Shown here: one piece after another, positions 25,289-34,341 of the stretch
Numbering within the stretch: position 1 is the stretch's first letter
Layout of the letters: the number at the start of each line of letters is the position of its first letter
From: Teredinibacter haidensis
Lineage (GTDB): Bacteria > Pseudomonadota > Gammaproteobacteria > Pseudomonadales > Cellvibrionaceae
NCBI RefSeq assembly: GCF_014211975.1
Contig: NZ_CP060084.1
Coordinates: forward strand, 1,550,001 to 1,614,000
Reading direction: 5' to 3'
Length of the DNA stretch: 64,000 nt
Position numbers and translations under genes: made by a program
The notes under the pieces: model-generated
What the model was told of the DNA's origin: nothing
The model's input: the letters and a program-made list of their open reading frames with translations, nothing else
The model's database searches: none

Positions 25289-26953
25289 TTATTTGTCAGC
25301 AATTTTTGCCCAGCTATCACGTAAACTGATAGTGCGGTTAAAAACAAGAGATTCCGATTTTGAATCACGACAGAAGTATCCCTCCCTCTCAAACTGGTAA
25401 CCTTTGCCAACCCGTGCATCTAACAAGCCTTTCTCGCCTTTACAATTATCCAAAACGGTTAGGCTGTCTGGATTCAAACTATCAAGAAAATCTTTGTTGC
25501 CAGCGCCTGGAGCAGCGTCGGTAAATAAGCGGTCGTAAAGGTTTACGGTAAATTCTGTATGGTCGTGTACAGCAACCCACTGGATCACGCCTTTAGGTTT
25601 AATGCCATCTTCCGGATTCTGGCCAAGGGTATTTTCAATAATCCGCGCATGCACTTCGATAATATCGCCAGCATCATTTTTAATTGCTTTATCAGCTTCA
25701 ATAACATAAGCGTTGCGTAAACGGACACGTTTGCCAATAACCAAACGCTTGTATTTTTTATTGCTTTCTTCGCGAAAATCTTCAACGTCAATGTAAACCT
25801 CATGCCCGAAAGGTAATGCACGTGAAGGTAAATCATCTCTGTTGGGATGGCCTGGGGCCGTCAGAGTTTCAGTTTTGCCTGCTTCATAGTTGGTTAACAC
25901 CACTTTTAAAGGCCGCAATACGCACATCGCTCGCGGAGCATTTTTATCCAGATCATCACGAATTGCGTGCTCCAGCATGGCCACATCCACAACACCATCG
26001 GATTTGGTTACACCGATCATATCGCAAAACTTGCGAAGGGATGTTGCCGTGTAACCGCGGCGCCGGTAACCCGCTATCGTAGGCATACGGGGATCATCCC
26101 AGCCGTTCACATGATTTTCATCTACTAGACGCTTTAAAATGCGCTTGGACATCACCGTATAGCTCAAATTCAAACGACCGAATTCATACTGCCGTGGTTT
26201 TGCTGGTAGCGGCAGGTTTTCGATAAACCATTCATATAGCGGGCGGTGATCTGCAAATTCCAGCGTGCAAATAGAGTGCGTAACGCCTTCGATGGCATCT
26301 TCCTGGCCGTGGGCGAAATCGTACATGGGGTAAATGCACCACTTGTCGCCGGTCTGATGGTGCGTTTGTTTGCGAATTCGATAGAGGATGGGGTCGCGCA
26401 TATTCATATTGCCGTGACTCATATCAATCTTTGCGCGCAACGCTTTGGTACCCTCATCGAACTCACCGTTCTTCATGCGTTCCAGTAAGTCCAGGCTTTC
26501 TTCAGCACTACGTTCACGGAATGGAGAATTTTTCCCAGCCTCGGTGAGGGTTCCCCGGTGCTTTCTCGCTTCATCCGGGGTCAAATCGCACACATAAGCC
26601 TTGCCCTCTTTGATTAGATGCTGAGCCCAGCCATAGAGGGTATCGAAATAACTTGAAGCGTAGCGAACATCACCCGCCCACTGGAAACCCAGCCAACGCA
26701 CATCCTCCTTGATGGCTTCAACGTATTCCATCTCTTCTTTTTCGGGATTGGTGTCGTCGAAACGCAGGTTGCATTCACCACCAAAGGTCTCTGCCAGGCC
26801 AAAATTTAAGCATATGGATTTTGCGTGACCAATATGTAAATAACCATTAGGTTCTGGAGGGAAACGGGTGATCACTTTCTGGTGCACCCCGTCCGCCAAA
26901 TCTTTCTTAATGATCTGTTCCAGAAAATTCAGGGGTTTTTCGTCAAGGCTCAT
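25289..26953 (-). CDS. glnS: Glutaminyl-tRNA synthetase
   Basis: 554 residues, the size of E. coli GlnRS. Class I synthetase with FPPEPNGYLHIGHAKS (HIGH motif) near residue 27 and VMSKRIL as the second ATP motif; RFDDTNPEKEE is the acceptor-binding stretch, and a C-terminal beta-barrel anticodon domain is complete. The motif DDPRMPTIAGYRRRGYT separates GlnRS from GluRS. Upstream cysS is cotranscribed downstream of it; ppiB diverges from it with about 160 bases between. Confidence 0.97.
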   Translation of the reverse strand: MSLDEKPLNFLEQIIKKDLADGVHQKVITRFPPEPNGYLHIGHAKSICLNFGLAETFGGECNLRFDDTNPEKEEMEYVEAIKEDVRWLGFQWAGDVRYASSYFDTLYGWAQHLIKEGKAYVCDLTPDEARKHRGTLTEAGKNSPFRERSAEESLDLLERMKNGEFDEGTKALRAKIDMSHGNMNMRDPILYRIRKQTHHQTGDKWCIYPMYDFAHGQEDAIEGVTHSICTLEFADHRPLYEWFIENLPLPAKPRQYEFGRLNLSYTVMSKRILKRLVDENHVNGWDDPRMPTIAGYRRRGYTATSLRKFCDMIGVTKSDGVVDVAMLEHAIRDDLDKNAPRAMCVLRPLKVVLTNYEAGKTETLTAPGHPNRDDLPSRALPFGHEVYIDVEDFREESNKKYKRLVIGKRVRLRNAYVIEADKAIKNDAGDIIEVHARIIENTLGQNPEDGIKPKGVIQWVAVHDHTEFTVNLYDRLFTDAAPGAGNKDFLDSLNPDSLTVLDNCKGEKGLLDARVGKGYQFEREGYFCRDSKSESLVFNRTISLRDSWAKIADK

Positions 26954-27111
26954 AGATGGGCAACTCTTCTACAGTTAGAAAACAAACAGCCGGATGGCTA
27001 TTTTTCAACACGGCAAAAGCGCGTATTATAGCCGCCTTCAAGCCCCCTGAGCAGGCTCATTTTGCAGCTTTTCAATTTTCTTCATGCCCCGCACGACCTA
27101 AGGACATACAA

Positions 27112-27609
27112 ATGATTAGATTACACACAAATTACGGCGATATTGATTTGGAGCTAGATTTCGATAATGCCCCCAAAAGCGCTGCCAACTTCCAGCAATA
27201 TGTGGAAGACGGCTTCTACGACGGCACCATTTTCCACCGAGTGATTAACGGTTTTATGGTACAAGGTGGTGGGTTTACACCCGATATGAGCCAGAAAGAC
27301 ACCCGTGCACAGATCGAAAATGAAGCAGATAACGGCTTGAAAAACGACAACGGCACCATTGCTATGGCGCGCACCTCGGATCCACATAGTGCCAGCTCGC
27401 AGTTCTTTATCAACATTAAGGATAACGACTTCCTCAACCATAAAAGCAAAGATATGCAAGGCTGGGGCTATTGCGTATTCGGTAAAATTGTCGCTGGTAT
27501 GGAAGCGGTGGACAAAATCAAAGCTGTTGCAACCGGGTCGGCCCACGGCCACCAGGATGTTCCTGTAGAGCCTGTTATTCTCGAATCGGCCAAAGTTATC
27601 GAAGAATAG
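27112..27609 (+). CDS. ppiB: Cytosolic peptidyl-prolyl cis-trans isomerase (cyclophilin)
   Basis: 165 residues from ATG 27112, matching the length of E. coli PpiB. Cyclophilin fold: FHRVINGFMVQGGGF with the catalytic Arg, the SASSQFFINI-type block (HSASSQFFINIKDND), and a C-terminal strand. No signal peptide, so cytosolic. The frame is open 52 codons further upstream, but AAGGA sits at good spacing before ATG 27112 and the extra part looks random. lpxH starts 6 bases after its stop, so the pair is one operon, as in Pseudomonas. Confidence 0.95.
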   Translation: MIRLHTNYGDIDLELDFDNAPKSAANFQQYVEDGFYDGTIFHRVINGFMVQGGGFTPDMSQKDTRAQIENEADNGLKNDNGTIAMARTSDPHSASSQFFINIKDNDFLNHKSKDMQGWGYCVFGKIVAGMEAVDKIKAVATGSAHGHQDVPVEPVILESAKVIEE

Positions 27610-27614
27610 CCCCT

Positions 27615-28346
27615 ATGACAGATTACTTTATCTCAGACCTACACCTAGAAGCTTCCCGCGCGCCTGTCGCGGAGGCTTTCTTTCGTTTTGTCGAGCAAAC
27701 GGTAATACCCGAGGCGCCGTCCAACAAGCTGTATATTCTTGGAGACTTTTTTGATGCCTGGGTCGGTGATGACGACGATAATCCGCTCGCGCTTAACGTG
27801 CAGCAAAAACTACTGAGCTACACCCAAGCTGGCCTATCATTGTATTTTCAGCATGGTAATCGTGACTTCCTTGTTGGTGCGCAATTCGCCCAGGCTACAG
27901 GCGCACAACTATTGCCAGAGGAACACGTTATTCAGCTGGCGGATCGATCCGCCCTGTTAATGCATGGTGACAGTCTTTGTATCGACGACGAGGCTTACAT
28001 GCAATTTCGTGCTCAGGTGCGAAACCCTGCGTGGCAACAACAGATATTACAACTTCCTCTTGAACAGCGAAGACTTATGGCACAGCAGCTCAGAGCACAA
28101 AGCCAATCGATGAACGCTATGAAAGCAGAAGATATTATGGACGTAAATGCTGAAGAAGTTACAGCAGCTCTGTTACGCCACGATGTCATTACACTTATCC
28201 ACGGACACACCCATCGACCCGCCGTTCACGACATTGACGTGAACGGCAACAAAGCACAGCGTTTGGTTTTGGGCGATTGGGGTGAAAATGCTTGGTTTAT
28301 TAAAGCAGATTCGGAAGGTTTGACGTTACATCACTTTGCCATTTAA
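27615..28346 (+). CDS. lpxH: UDP-2,3-diacylglucosamine diphosphatase
   Basis: 243 residues, typical LpxH. A calcineurin-like metallophosphoesterase of the lipid A pathway that removes UMP from UDP-2,3-diacylglucosamine to give lipid X, at the inner face of the membrane. All metal motifs are present: FISDLHLEA (D-x-H), GDFFDAWVGDDD (GDxxD), HGNRDFL (GNH-like), MHGDS and HGHTHRP. Last gene of the ppiB-lpxH operon, directly followed by a terminator. Confidence 0.96.
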   Translation: MTDYFISDLHLEASRAPVAEAFFRFVEQTVIPEAPSNKLYILGDFFDAWVGDDDDNPLALNVQQKLLSYTQAGLSLYFQHGNRDFLVGAQFAQATGAQLLPEEHVIQLADRSALLMHGDSLCIDDEAYMQFRAQVRNPAWQQQILQLPLEQRRLMAQQLRAQSQSMNAMKAEDIMDVNAEEVTAALLRHDVITLIHGHTHRPAVHDIDVNGNKAQRLVLGDWGENAWFIKADSEGLTLHHFAI

Positions 28347-28373
28347 ACGCTGCGGGCCTGAGCCCGCAGCGTT
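28346..28373 (+). terminator. Strong hairpin after lpxH
   Basis: AACGCTGCGGGC, loop CTGA, GCCCGCAGCGTT: a perfect 12-bp stem starting at the lpxH stop codon. The following bases (ATATTTC) are only partly T-rich, so termination may be moderate. Confidence 0.75.
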
Positions 28374-28497
28374 ATATTTCAGCTCCTATCAATGATACTT
28401 GCGCCAACAATAATGATTTAGGGGTCAACCCTTATGTTGCTTTATCCGGCTGCATTTTTAAGCTTTTAACTCCCCACAGCGCTAGTCGCTGCCTGAG

Positions 28498-29055
28498 TTA
28501 CAACCTATCTTTTTTGAGCCACCCCTGCTCTTGCAGGTGAGCCCCAAGATTTGAGTGCCCGACATGCGCGTGACAACTGACACAGGTGAGTTCTTCTTGT
28601 TCGGCAAAGTACTTACGATGAGGAAGAAATGAGCTCCGGTTTTCATTAGAGCTTTGCTCTAAATATTTATGACAATTCAAGCAGCCAGAGTCATACACAT
28701 AAGTTCCTCGATTTTCTCGTTTAGCATGCCAATCAATATCGTATGGGTCTTTAACTAAACCGATGGCGGGATCGACAATTCCATGGACACCTTTTACCCA
28801 AAGGTAGCTGAAGGAATTGTCATGGGATATATGGCAATCGCTACAGGTGGCACGCCAACCAACTCTATTGTTGCCACCGTGTAAATCTTCACGATAAGAG
28901 GTGCCAGCAGCTTTGTGGGAGTGACAACCGGTACAGAATTCGTAGTCTCCTGTAGCGTTAATGCCCGTATCGACAACCGCCCAACTCAATGTAATAAAAA
29001 AGCTAATCGCTGCCGTAGCAGCACCAATTTTAAAGAGGTTTGCTCGGGTAAACAT
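28498..29055 (-). CDS. NapC/NirT-type tetraheme c cytochrome
   Basis: 185 residues. A membrane anchor near residues 8-30 is followed by a periplasmic part with four CxxCH heme sites: CTGCH, CSDCH, CLNCH and CVSCH. The layout matches the NapC/NirT/TorC-N family of quinol dehydrogenases, which pass electrons from menaquinol or ubiquinol to periplasmic reductases. The AAGGGTGA site gives a firm start. No reductase gene is adjacent, so its electron acceptor is unknown. It lies 156 bases downstream of the SBP-linked kinase on the same strand, perhaps cotranscribed. Confidence 0.92.
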   Translation of the reverse strand: MFTRANLFKIGAATAAISFFITLSWAVVDTGINATGDYEFCTGCHSHKAAGTSYREDLHGGNNRVGWRATCSDCHISHDNSFSYLWVKGVHGIVDPAIGLVKDPYDIDWHAKRENRGTYVYDSGCLNCHKYLEQSSNENRSSFLPHRKYFAEQEELTCVSCHAHVGHSNLGAHLQEQGWLKKDRL

Positions 29056-29211
29056 ATATCACCCTTAAATTGAATTATGATTATTATGAATAGAGGCGTG
29101 ATGTGTAAAAGTAGAAGAATGAGGCTAGCACCAATTTATAGGCATTATCTAGACACAAATCAAATATGGCTTTTGCCTTAGGTGACCGCAAAGGACTTGT
29201 CGGGTTGAACG

Positions 29212-31107
29212 TTAATCCAGTTGAATTCCAGAGTATTCCAACTGGTCTACATTAGAAAATCTAGCGGGTACTCGTATGGTAAAACAGCTTCCCTTTCCAT
29301 ATTCACTTCGGACGGTGACCGCAGCCCCCAATAGGCGCGAGAGGCTAGCAACAATCGACAAACCTAGCCCCGTACCCTGACCAACCTCAAACCGCGTACT
29401 ATCCTCAAACTGCTCAAAACGCCTAAACAATTTCTCCTGGTCTTCCGTCGTAATCCCTCTTCCCGTATCAGACACTTTTATGGCAAAATTCAAGTCGCCA
29501 TAGCCGGGTTCCAGCTCCACTTTTACACTACCAGAATCGGTATACTTTATTGCATTGGATAGCAGATTTAGTAAAATTTGTTGCATTCTCACAGGATCTG
29601 TTTTCACATACGCATTAGCTACTGGATCAAATCCTATTTCAAGACCCTTTTCCTCCGCAGCAGTACTTATCTGCCCCACACACTCCCCACACAAATCACT
29701 TAAATTAACCGCGGAAACTTTTAACTCCAACTTGTTCGCCTCTATCTTACTCAAATCCAAGACATCGTTAATCATCGCCAACAAATGGCGACCATTTCGC
29801 TCTATAGCGTGGAGAGCCTGAATATGCCGTGGTGCCGATCCATCACTATGCTTTATTAACCGGACAGTAAAACCGATAATTGAATTCAGAGGTGTACGTA
29901 ACTCATGGGACATATTCGCTAAAAATTCCGTTTTTATCGATAGCGCTTTCTCTGCCCTAATTTTTTGAATACTCAACTCTTCGTTTAGCATTTTTTGCTC
30001 GCGAACCATTCGCTCAGTTTCCACCAGCAGGCGGTTAGTTTGTTCGTTTTTGGATTTAAATACATCAGCAGACGACGCCAACATACCAATTTCGTCTCGT
30101 CTATGACGCTCAGGAATAAGACCAACCTTGTTACCTTCCGAAAGTTCAAAAAACACTTTCGTTATACGCTCTATTGGCGTAGTAATTCGCCAATAAAATA
30201 ATACGGAGACTAAGCCAGCCATCAGTATCCCGAGCGCAGACAAAAAATTACTCCACGCATTTTGCCGGGCCATACTTTTACTTGTTTCAGAACGTCTAAG
30301 GTTCGAATCGGTCAAAAAGGCATCGTCCAGCGTTTTCGCATGAAACAGTATTTCATTGGCTGACCCTGTCATTACAACATTGATAAGGTACACATAGTGC
30401 CTCGAAATCGAGACCAACCTTAAAAAGTTCTTCTCGTATAGATTTAAGTCGCTGGAAAACCCACCCACGAACTCATGATTATTCACCAACTTATCCAGCC
30501 CATTCTGAGTCAATATAATACGTTTTTTATAGATATCTATATAAGCATGATCGTAAGATTCCAAGTAGGAAAGCGAAGCTGTATGGGCAAAAAGAAGGTC
30601 ATTTTTCACCTTCAACAAGCTGTTGGCGTTGCGATTACTGAGAACATAATTTTCAATTTCAAAAAAAATCTGTGATTCAAGATGCTTATTTATCAACTCT
30701 GACCTCTGGTTGCGCAAACCCACAACAACATCAAAATTCTGTTTAAACTCAGACAGGTGACCCTGCATTCTAACAATCGTTTCCGATAAGTTCTCAGCCG
30801 TTGAAATCGTTTTCAGATTCTTTAACCTTCCGTCTACGGCGGCATAAAATCCATTGACTTTATTGACAGCATTTTTACTTGCCGTTTCTTTGAAAATAAA
30901 TACATTCCGCTGCAGATCAACAACGTCACGCTCTACTTCGCTGAGCAAATCGGAAATAGCCTCTGCCTTTATGATCTCATCGAGAGCATTGTCGAACAGT
31001 TGATGTGACAGAGAAAAGAAATAGGTAAACCCAACGAGTGGCAAAACCAATAGGCTAAAGGCCACCAGTATTTGAGTTTTTATCGAGTGAAAGCTGAACT
31101 TTACCAT
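29212..31107 (-). CDS. Sensor histidine kinase with helical periplasmic domain, partner of a binding protein
   Basis: 631 residues. Membrane helices at about 10-30 and 288-308 enclose a periplasmic domain of about 255 residues that is almost wholly helical, like the HBM/TorS-type four-helix-bundle sensors rather than Cache. Then HAMP, coiled coil, HisKA with FLANMSHELRTPLNS and HATPase with NLLSNAIKYT, DTGRGITTE and GTGLGLSI; no receiver or HPt follows. The start ATG is 24 bases after the true end of the solute-binding-protein frame, so the pair is one operon. TorS and LuxQ sense ligands through a separate periplasmic protein (TorT, LuxP); by analogy the neighbour may be this kinase's ligand receptor. 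No response regulator is nearby. Confidence 0.87.
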   Translation of the reverse strand: MVKFSFHSIKTQILVAFSLLVLPLVGFTYFFSLSHQLFDNALDEIIKAEAISDLLSEVERDVVDLQRNVFIFKETASKNAVNKVNGFYAAVDGRLKNLKTISTAENLSETIVRMQGHLSEFKQNFDVVVGLRNQRSELINKHLESQIFFEIENYVLSNRNANSLLKVKNDLLFAHTASLSYLESYDHAYIDIYKKRIILTQNGLDKLVNNHEFVGGFSSDLNLYEKNFLRLVSISRHYVYLINVVMTGSANEILFHAKTLDDAFLTDSNLRRSETSKSMARQNAWSNFLSALGILMAGLVSVLFYWRITTPIERITKVFFELSEGNKVGLIPERHRRDEIGMLASSADVFKSKNEQTNRLLVETERMVREQKMLNEELSIQKIRAEKALSIKTEFLANMSHELRTPLNSIIGFTVRLIKHSDGSAPRHIQALHAIERNGRHLLAMINDVLDLSKIEANKLELKVSAVNLSDLCGECVGQISTAAEEKGLEIGFDPVANAYVKTDPVRMQQILLNLLSNAIKYTDSGSVKVELEPGYGDLNFAIKVSDTGRGITTEDQEKLFRRFEQFEDSTRFEVGQGTGLGLSIVASLSRLLGAAVTVRSEYGKGSCFTIRVPARFSNVDQLEYSGIQLD

Positions 31108-31131
31108 GAGATCAGTGTTACCAATGGGCGC

Positions 31132-32427
31132 TTACATGCTAATAAATTCATACCATTTTTGAAGACTGTAATCATAAGTGGGCATTACCGTGTTCCAAAC
31201 AGCAACGTTACTAAACCGCTTTAAGTAGGATCCTCCTGTCCTCGCTTGGCCAGAACGCACAGAAACATTACCATCGGTACCCTTTAGATTTTTTTCTGCA
31301 TTTTTCCCCATGTACCAATAGTCCCACTCCTCCGCTGAAAGCAGAGGTCACGATCGTTCAGGATTGGAAATATAGTATCCCTGACGAGCAATAAAAGCCC
31401 CAGGCCAACCGGATAACCACCAGTTCATATAATCGTACGCGGCATCTTTTGTGCGTCCGCTTATAGCTGAAGATAGGCACATTACGCCGTGCCAACCCCG
31501 GTACCCTTCCCTAGGTGCCGCGTAGACAACAGGAACATTCAAACCGTTAAGCGCCGCAACAGCCGGTGAAAACATGCTTTCGATGACCACTCTTCCGCTT
31601 TTCATAAAAGCCACAGATTCCGGAACAGAGTTCCAAAAACCACTGAAATGACCTCGCTGCTTTTTCCGTTCTAATATTGCGAATAGCTGATCAATCTCAT
31701 CGCGGGTCATGGAGCCAATATCCTTAAAGCTCATCAAACCTAAAGATTGAGCTGCCAGCGCCATATCAAAAATACCAATAGTGGGCGCATTTACGACGGC
31801 CACCTTACCCCTGTATTTGTCATCCAGCAGCCAGCCCCAACTTTCTGTTTCATAAGGAATACCGGGTGAAATGGCATCGGTGTTGTAACCAAATGAATCG
31901 ACGTTGTGTACGTAAGGGAGAAAACTAATATGGCTACCAGGATCAGCGCCTAAACGGCCATCGGCCTGCACGTTGATAATTTTGTAAGGTGCATCTCCAG
32001 CACCTATTTTTGCGTCAACGGTTAATTTTCCTGTTTTGGTCAGAGGATTTACTTCATTCCAATGGACTATACGGGACTTATCAATAGCCTGAATGGAGCC
32101 GGACTGCCAAAGAATATTGATACTGTTTGACCACTGTTCGTAAAGATCAAACGATTGGGGAAACAGCGATGCCTTTTGCAGTACTGCGGCACTACCCTTG
32201 GCTTCGTACTCAATATTGATGCCCAAGTCAGCCATTGCCATACTGCGAAGCTCTTCCTGCAGGGTAACGTGGGTCCCTAATACACGCAGAGTGACATTCT
32301 TTTTTGCGTAGGCAAAAGGTGCTTTAACGCTAGTAGAAATCGCACCAACAGCTCCAAGTGACGCCTTGAAAAACTTTCTGCGCGTGACTTTATCGCGCCC
32401 CTTTTCGATCGTCACCGAATTCGCCAA
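31132..32427 (-). pseudogene. PotD-like periplasmic solute-binding protein, interrupted by an in-frame TGA
   Basis: The frame from TTG 32427, behind AAGGGTGG, encodes a Tat signal (TRRKFFKASLGAVGA) and an ABC-type substrate-binding fold of the PotD/spermidine-putrescine kind. A TGA at 31348-31350 stops it after 359 residues at NPERS. The same frame then continues for 71 more codons to TAA 31132, and that tail is plainly the lost C-terminus: SAEEWDYWYMGKNA, then GGSYLKRFSNVAVWNTVM and a final KWYEF, which I recognise as the conserved end of this family. Restoring one codon gives 431 residues. It may be a recent pseudogene, a sequencing error or a read-through gene. No permease or ATPase is present, but a histidine kinase follows by 24 bases. 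Confidence 0.85.
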
Positions 32428-32518
32428 AACAAACCACCCTTATTTGGAAGCGCTTTTGCCTCGTGCTATAGCAGCGTTAATAACTTGAGTCTAGCTGGGC
32501 TTGTGCTACCCGACCACT

Positions 32519-33133
32519 TTACCGGGACGCTATTTGACCGGGAACACCACTATGAAAACGAAAGCATTCATCTTCCGAGTTAACAAGCTCCCGATCCAAT
32601 TCCAAAAAAACCTGTATACGACTTGATATATCCACACCGTTCGAAGCTTTTTGCGCCAACCCCAAATAGTCTTCAAAGTGACGAGCTTCTGATTTTAACA
32701 ACGACAGGTAAAACCGTTGTAATTCCTCATCCAAATAAGGCGCGAGCTTTGCGAAACGTTCACAAGAACGCGCCTCAATAATACCGCCGACAATTAGAGT
32801 ATCGATTAGCTTGGCGGGCTCATGGGTACGGATGGGCTTGCGTAACTCCGCCGCATAGCGCGACGCGGGCTCCTGCGTATAAACAATGCCGCGTTTCTCT
32901 ATAATGGCGATAACTTGCTCAAAATGCCTTAATTCTTCCCTGGCGAGGCGAGACATCTTATGCAGAAGCTCAAAATTGTCGACGTACCGATAAATCAGAT
33001 TCAGCGCTGTACTGGCTGCCTTTTTTTCACAGTTAGCATGATCGATTAAGAGCAGCTCAGGATGTTCAAGTGCCGCCACAATCCATTCATCGGGTGTTGG
33101 GCAAAGTAAAAAATCGGTAATTGCTTGCATCAT
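32519..33133 (-). CDS. miaE: tRNA-(2-methylthio-N6-isopentenyl-A37) hydroxylase
   Basis: 204 residues of the MiaE di-iron ferritin-like fold. It hydroxylates the isopentenyl side chain of ms2i6A37 in tRNA using O2. The metal-binding helices are visible: LAREELRHFEQV (E-x-x-H), GGIIEARSCERF, and LLKSEARHFEDYLG (E-x-x-H). The tRNA is the cytosolic substrate. Start is MM; either Met may be used. Its place between a CBM9-like protein and the binding-protein/kinase pair is probably fortuitous, though O2 dependence is interesting beside a low-oxygen cytochrome. Confidence 0.92.
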   Translation of the reverse strand: MMQAITDFLLCPTPDEWIVAALEHPELLLIDHANCEKKAASTALNLIYRYVDNFELLHKMSRLAREELRHFEQVIAIIEKRGIVYTQEPASRYAAELRKPIRTHEPAKLIDTLIVGGIIEARSCERFAKLAPYLDEELQRFYLSLLKSEARHFEDYLGLAQKASNGVDISSRIQVFLELDRELVNSEDECFRFHSGVPGQIASR

Positions 33134-33228
33134 AGGATTACAAAAGTAAGCACAGCTCTATTTGAGATAAGCATGTAATGAAGACTATTCTACTTGCCCA
33201 GACAAGGGCCTTTGCAGACGGTTTAATG

Positions 33229-33984
33229 CTAACGAACCAGCTCTACAACACCAAATACATTGGCATCGATCCAACCACGATTCCTATCGCCATTAACCGC
33301 TACGATATCTTCTGAACCAACAAAATGTTCTCGTGATTTCCCACCATCATTATCGCAGTAAGCGAGCATAAAACCGAGTTTTTTCCCGGCTTTTAGTCGC
33401 ACCGGCTTAGCTGTTTTATCGCCATCAACAAAGGAATCATCAAAAACCTTTATCGCTACTTCCCACACTGTTTTGCCACCATAGCGTTTCCATTGGCTCT
33501 GTAAGTGATCGTTGTAAAGGTGCGGTGCCTTATCCGGCCCCGAATCCACCACCTGATTATCCAGCGCAATGTGGTAGGCAAACGCACTGTGGTTAAACTG
33601 ATGGTCACCGCCAGAAGCATCCTCATCAATAAATATTTCCAGAGCTTCATCGTCCCAAAAATGTGTTAGGGGGTCAGCATAGACATCGGACATTACATCA
33701 TCAACAATTTCAGCGAGCAGGTAAAGCCGGCTGTTATCCCAAACAATCTTCATGCGCCCGCTAAAGTCTTCCTCCGATAACGCGCCGCCAATAAGCACAT
33801 GGTTCACATGTTTCCATTCAGCCTTTTGCCAAAAGCTTTCATCGGCGACACCGTCGATAACCGGTGCTTGAGCGGTAAACGGCGCCCTATAATAACTTTT
33901 GTTCTCGACGGTGTCGGCAGCATTCACCGAAACTACCATCGACAGGCTACACGTGATAAAAACCCAAAACACTACTTTTTTCAT
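33229..33984 (-). CDS. Secreted CBM9-like domain protein
   Basis: 251 residues. Signal peptide 1-22 (FWVFITCSLSMVVSVNA). The rest resembles a family 9 carbohydrate-binding-like module: APVIDGVADESFWQKAEW at the start, then RMKIVWDNSRLYLLAEIVDD, and DDALEIFID-like DDEALEIFIDEDAS, ending with a VNVFGVVELV-like strand. Proteins of this fold bind sugars, or heme in the related ethylbenzene-dehydrogenase gamma group. No catalytic domain is attached. Sugar binding is a family inference. First gene of the minus-strand accessory run, divergent from acnB with about 350 bases between. Confidence 0.78.
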   Translation of the reverse strand: MKKVVFWVFITCSLSMVVSVNAADTVENKSYYRAPFTAQAPVIDGVADESFWQKAEWKHVNHVLIGGALSEEDFSGRMKIVWDNSRLYLLAEIVDDVMSDVYADPLTHFWDDEALEIFIDEDASGGDHQFNHSAFAYHIALDNQVVDSGPDKAPHLYNDHLQSQWKRYGGKTVWEVAIKVFDDSFVDGDKTAKPVRLKAGKKLGFMLAYCDNDGGKSREHFVGSEDIVAVNGDRNRGWIDANVFGVVELVR

Positions 33985-34341
33985 GGCTAAATCCTTATTA
34001 TTAAACCGTGGAAGACGGCGCGGAAAATATAATCACTTACGAAAATAAATACCAGTCATAGAGACTATAACCCCGCGCTTATAGGGGCCATAAATTTTGC
34101 AACTACCGAAATTGGGTTAAATTGCGGTAGAATTCGCACCCCGGTATTTATGGGCCGTTTTTTGCCTATGACGCTATGTATCGCCTTAAAGGGTCATACC
34201 GTATAAAAAACGCGACAATGTGGCGCCGAACACTTTAAGAAATGCCACACCCCAAACCGTAATTCATCGATATTGGTTATCGATAGCCTCGTACACAGAG
34301 ATCCTGTAGTACAGAGTAACTTACTATTAAAAAAGAGGACA
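33985..34341. other. 357-base divergent region between the CBM9-like gene and acnB
   Basis: AT-rich and gene-free. It must hold promoters for both genes. A short inverted pair CTACCG/CGGTAG lies near 34104 and 34126, and GAGGA precedes acnB. I see no convincing sigma70 pair or named operator. Confidence 0.4.
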
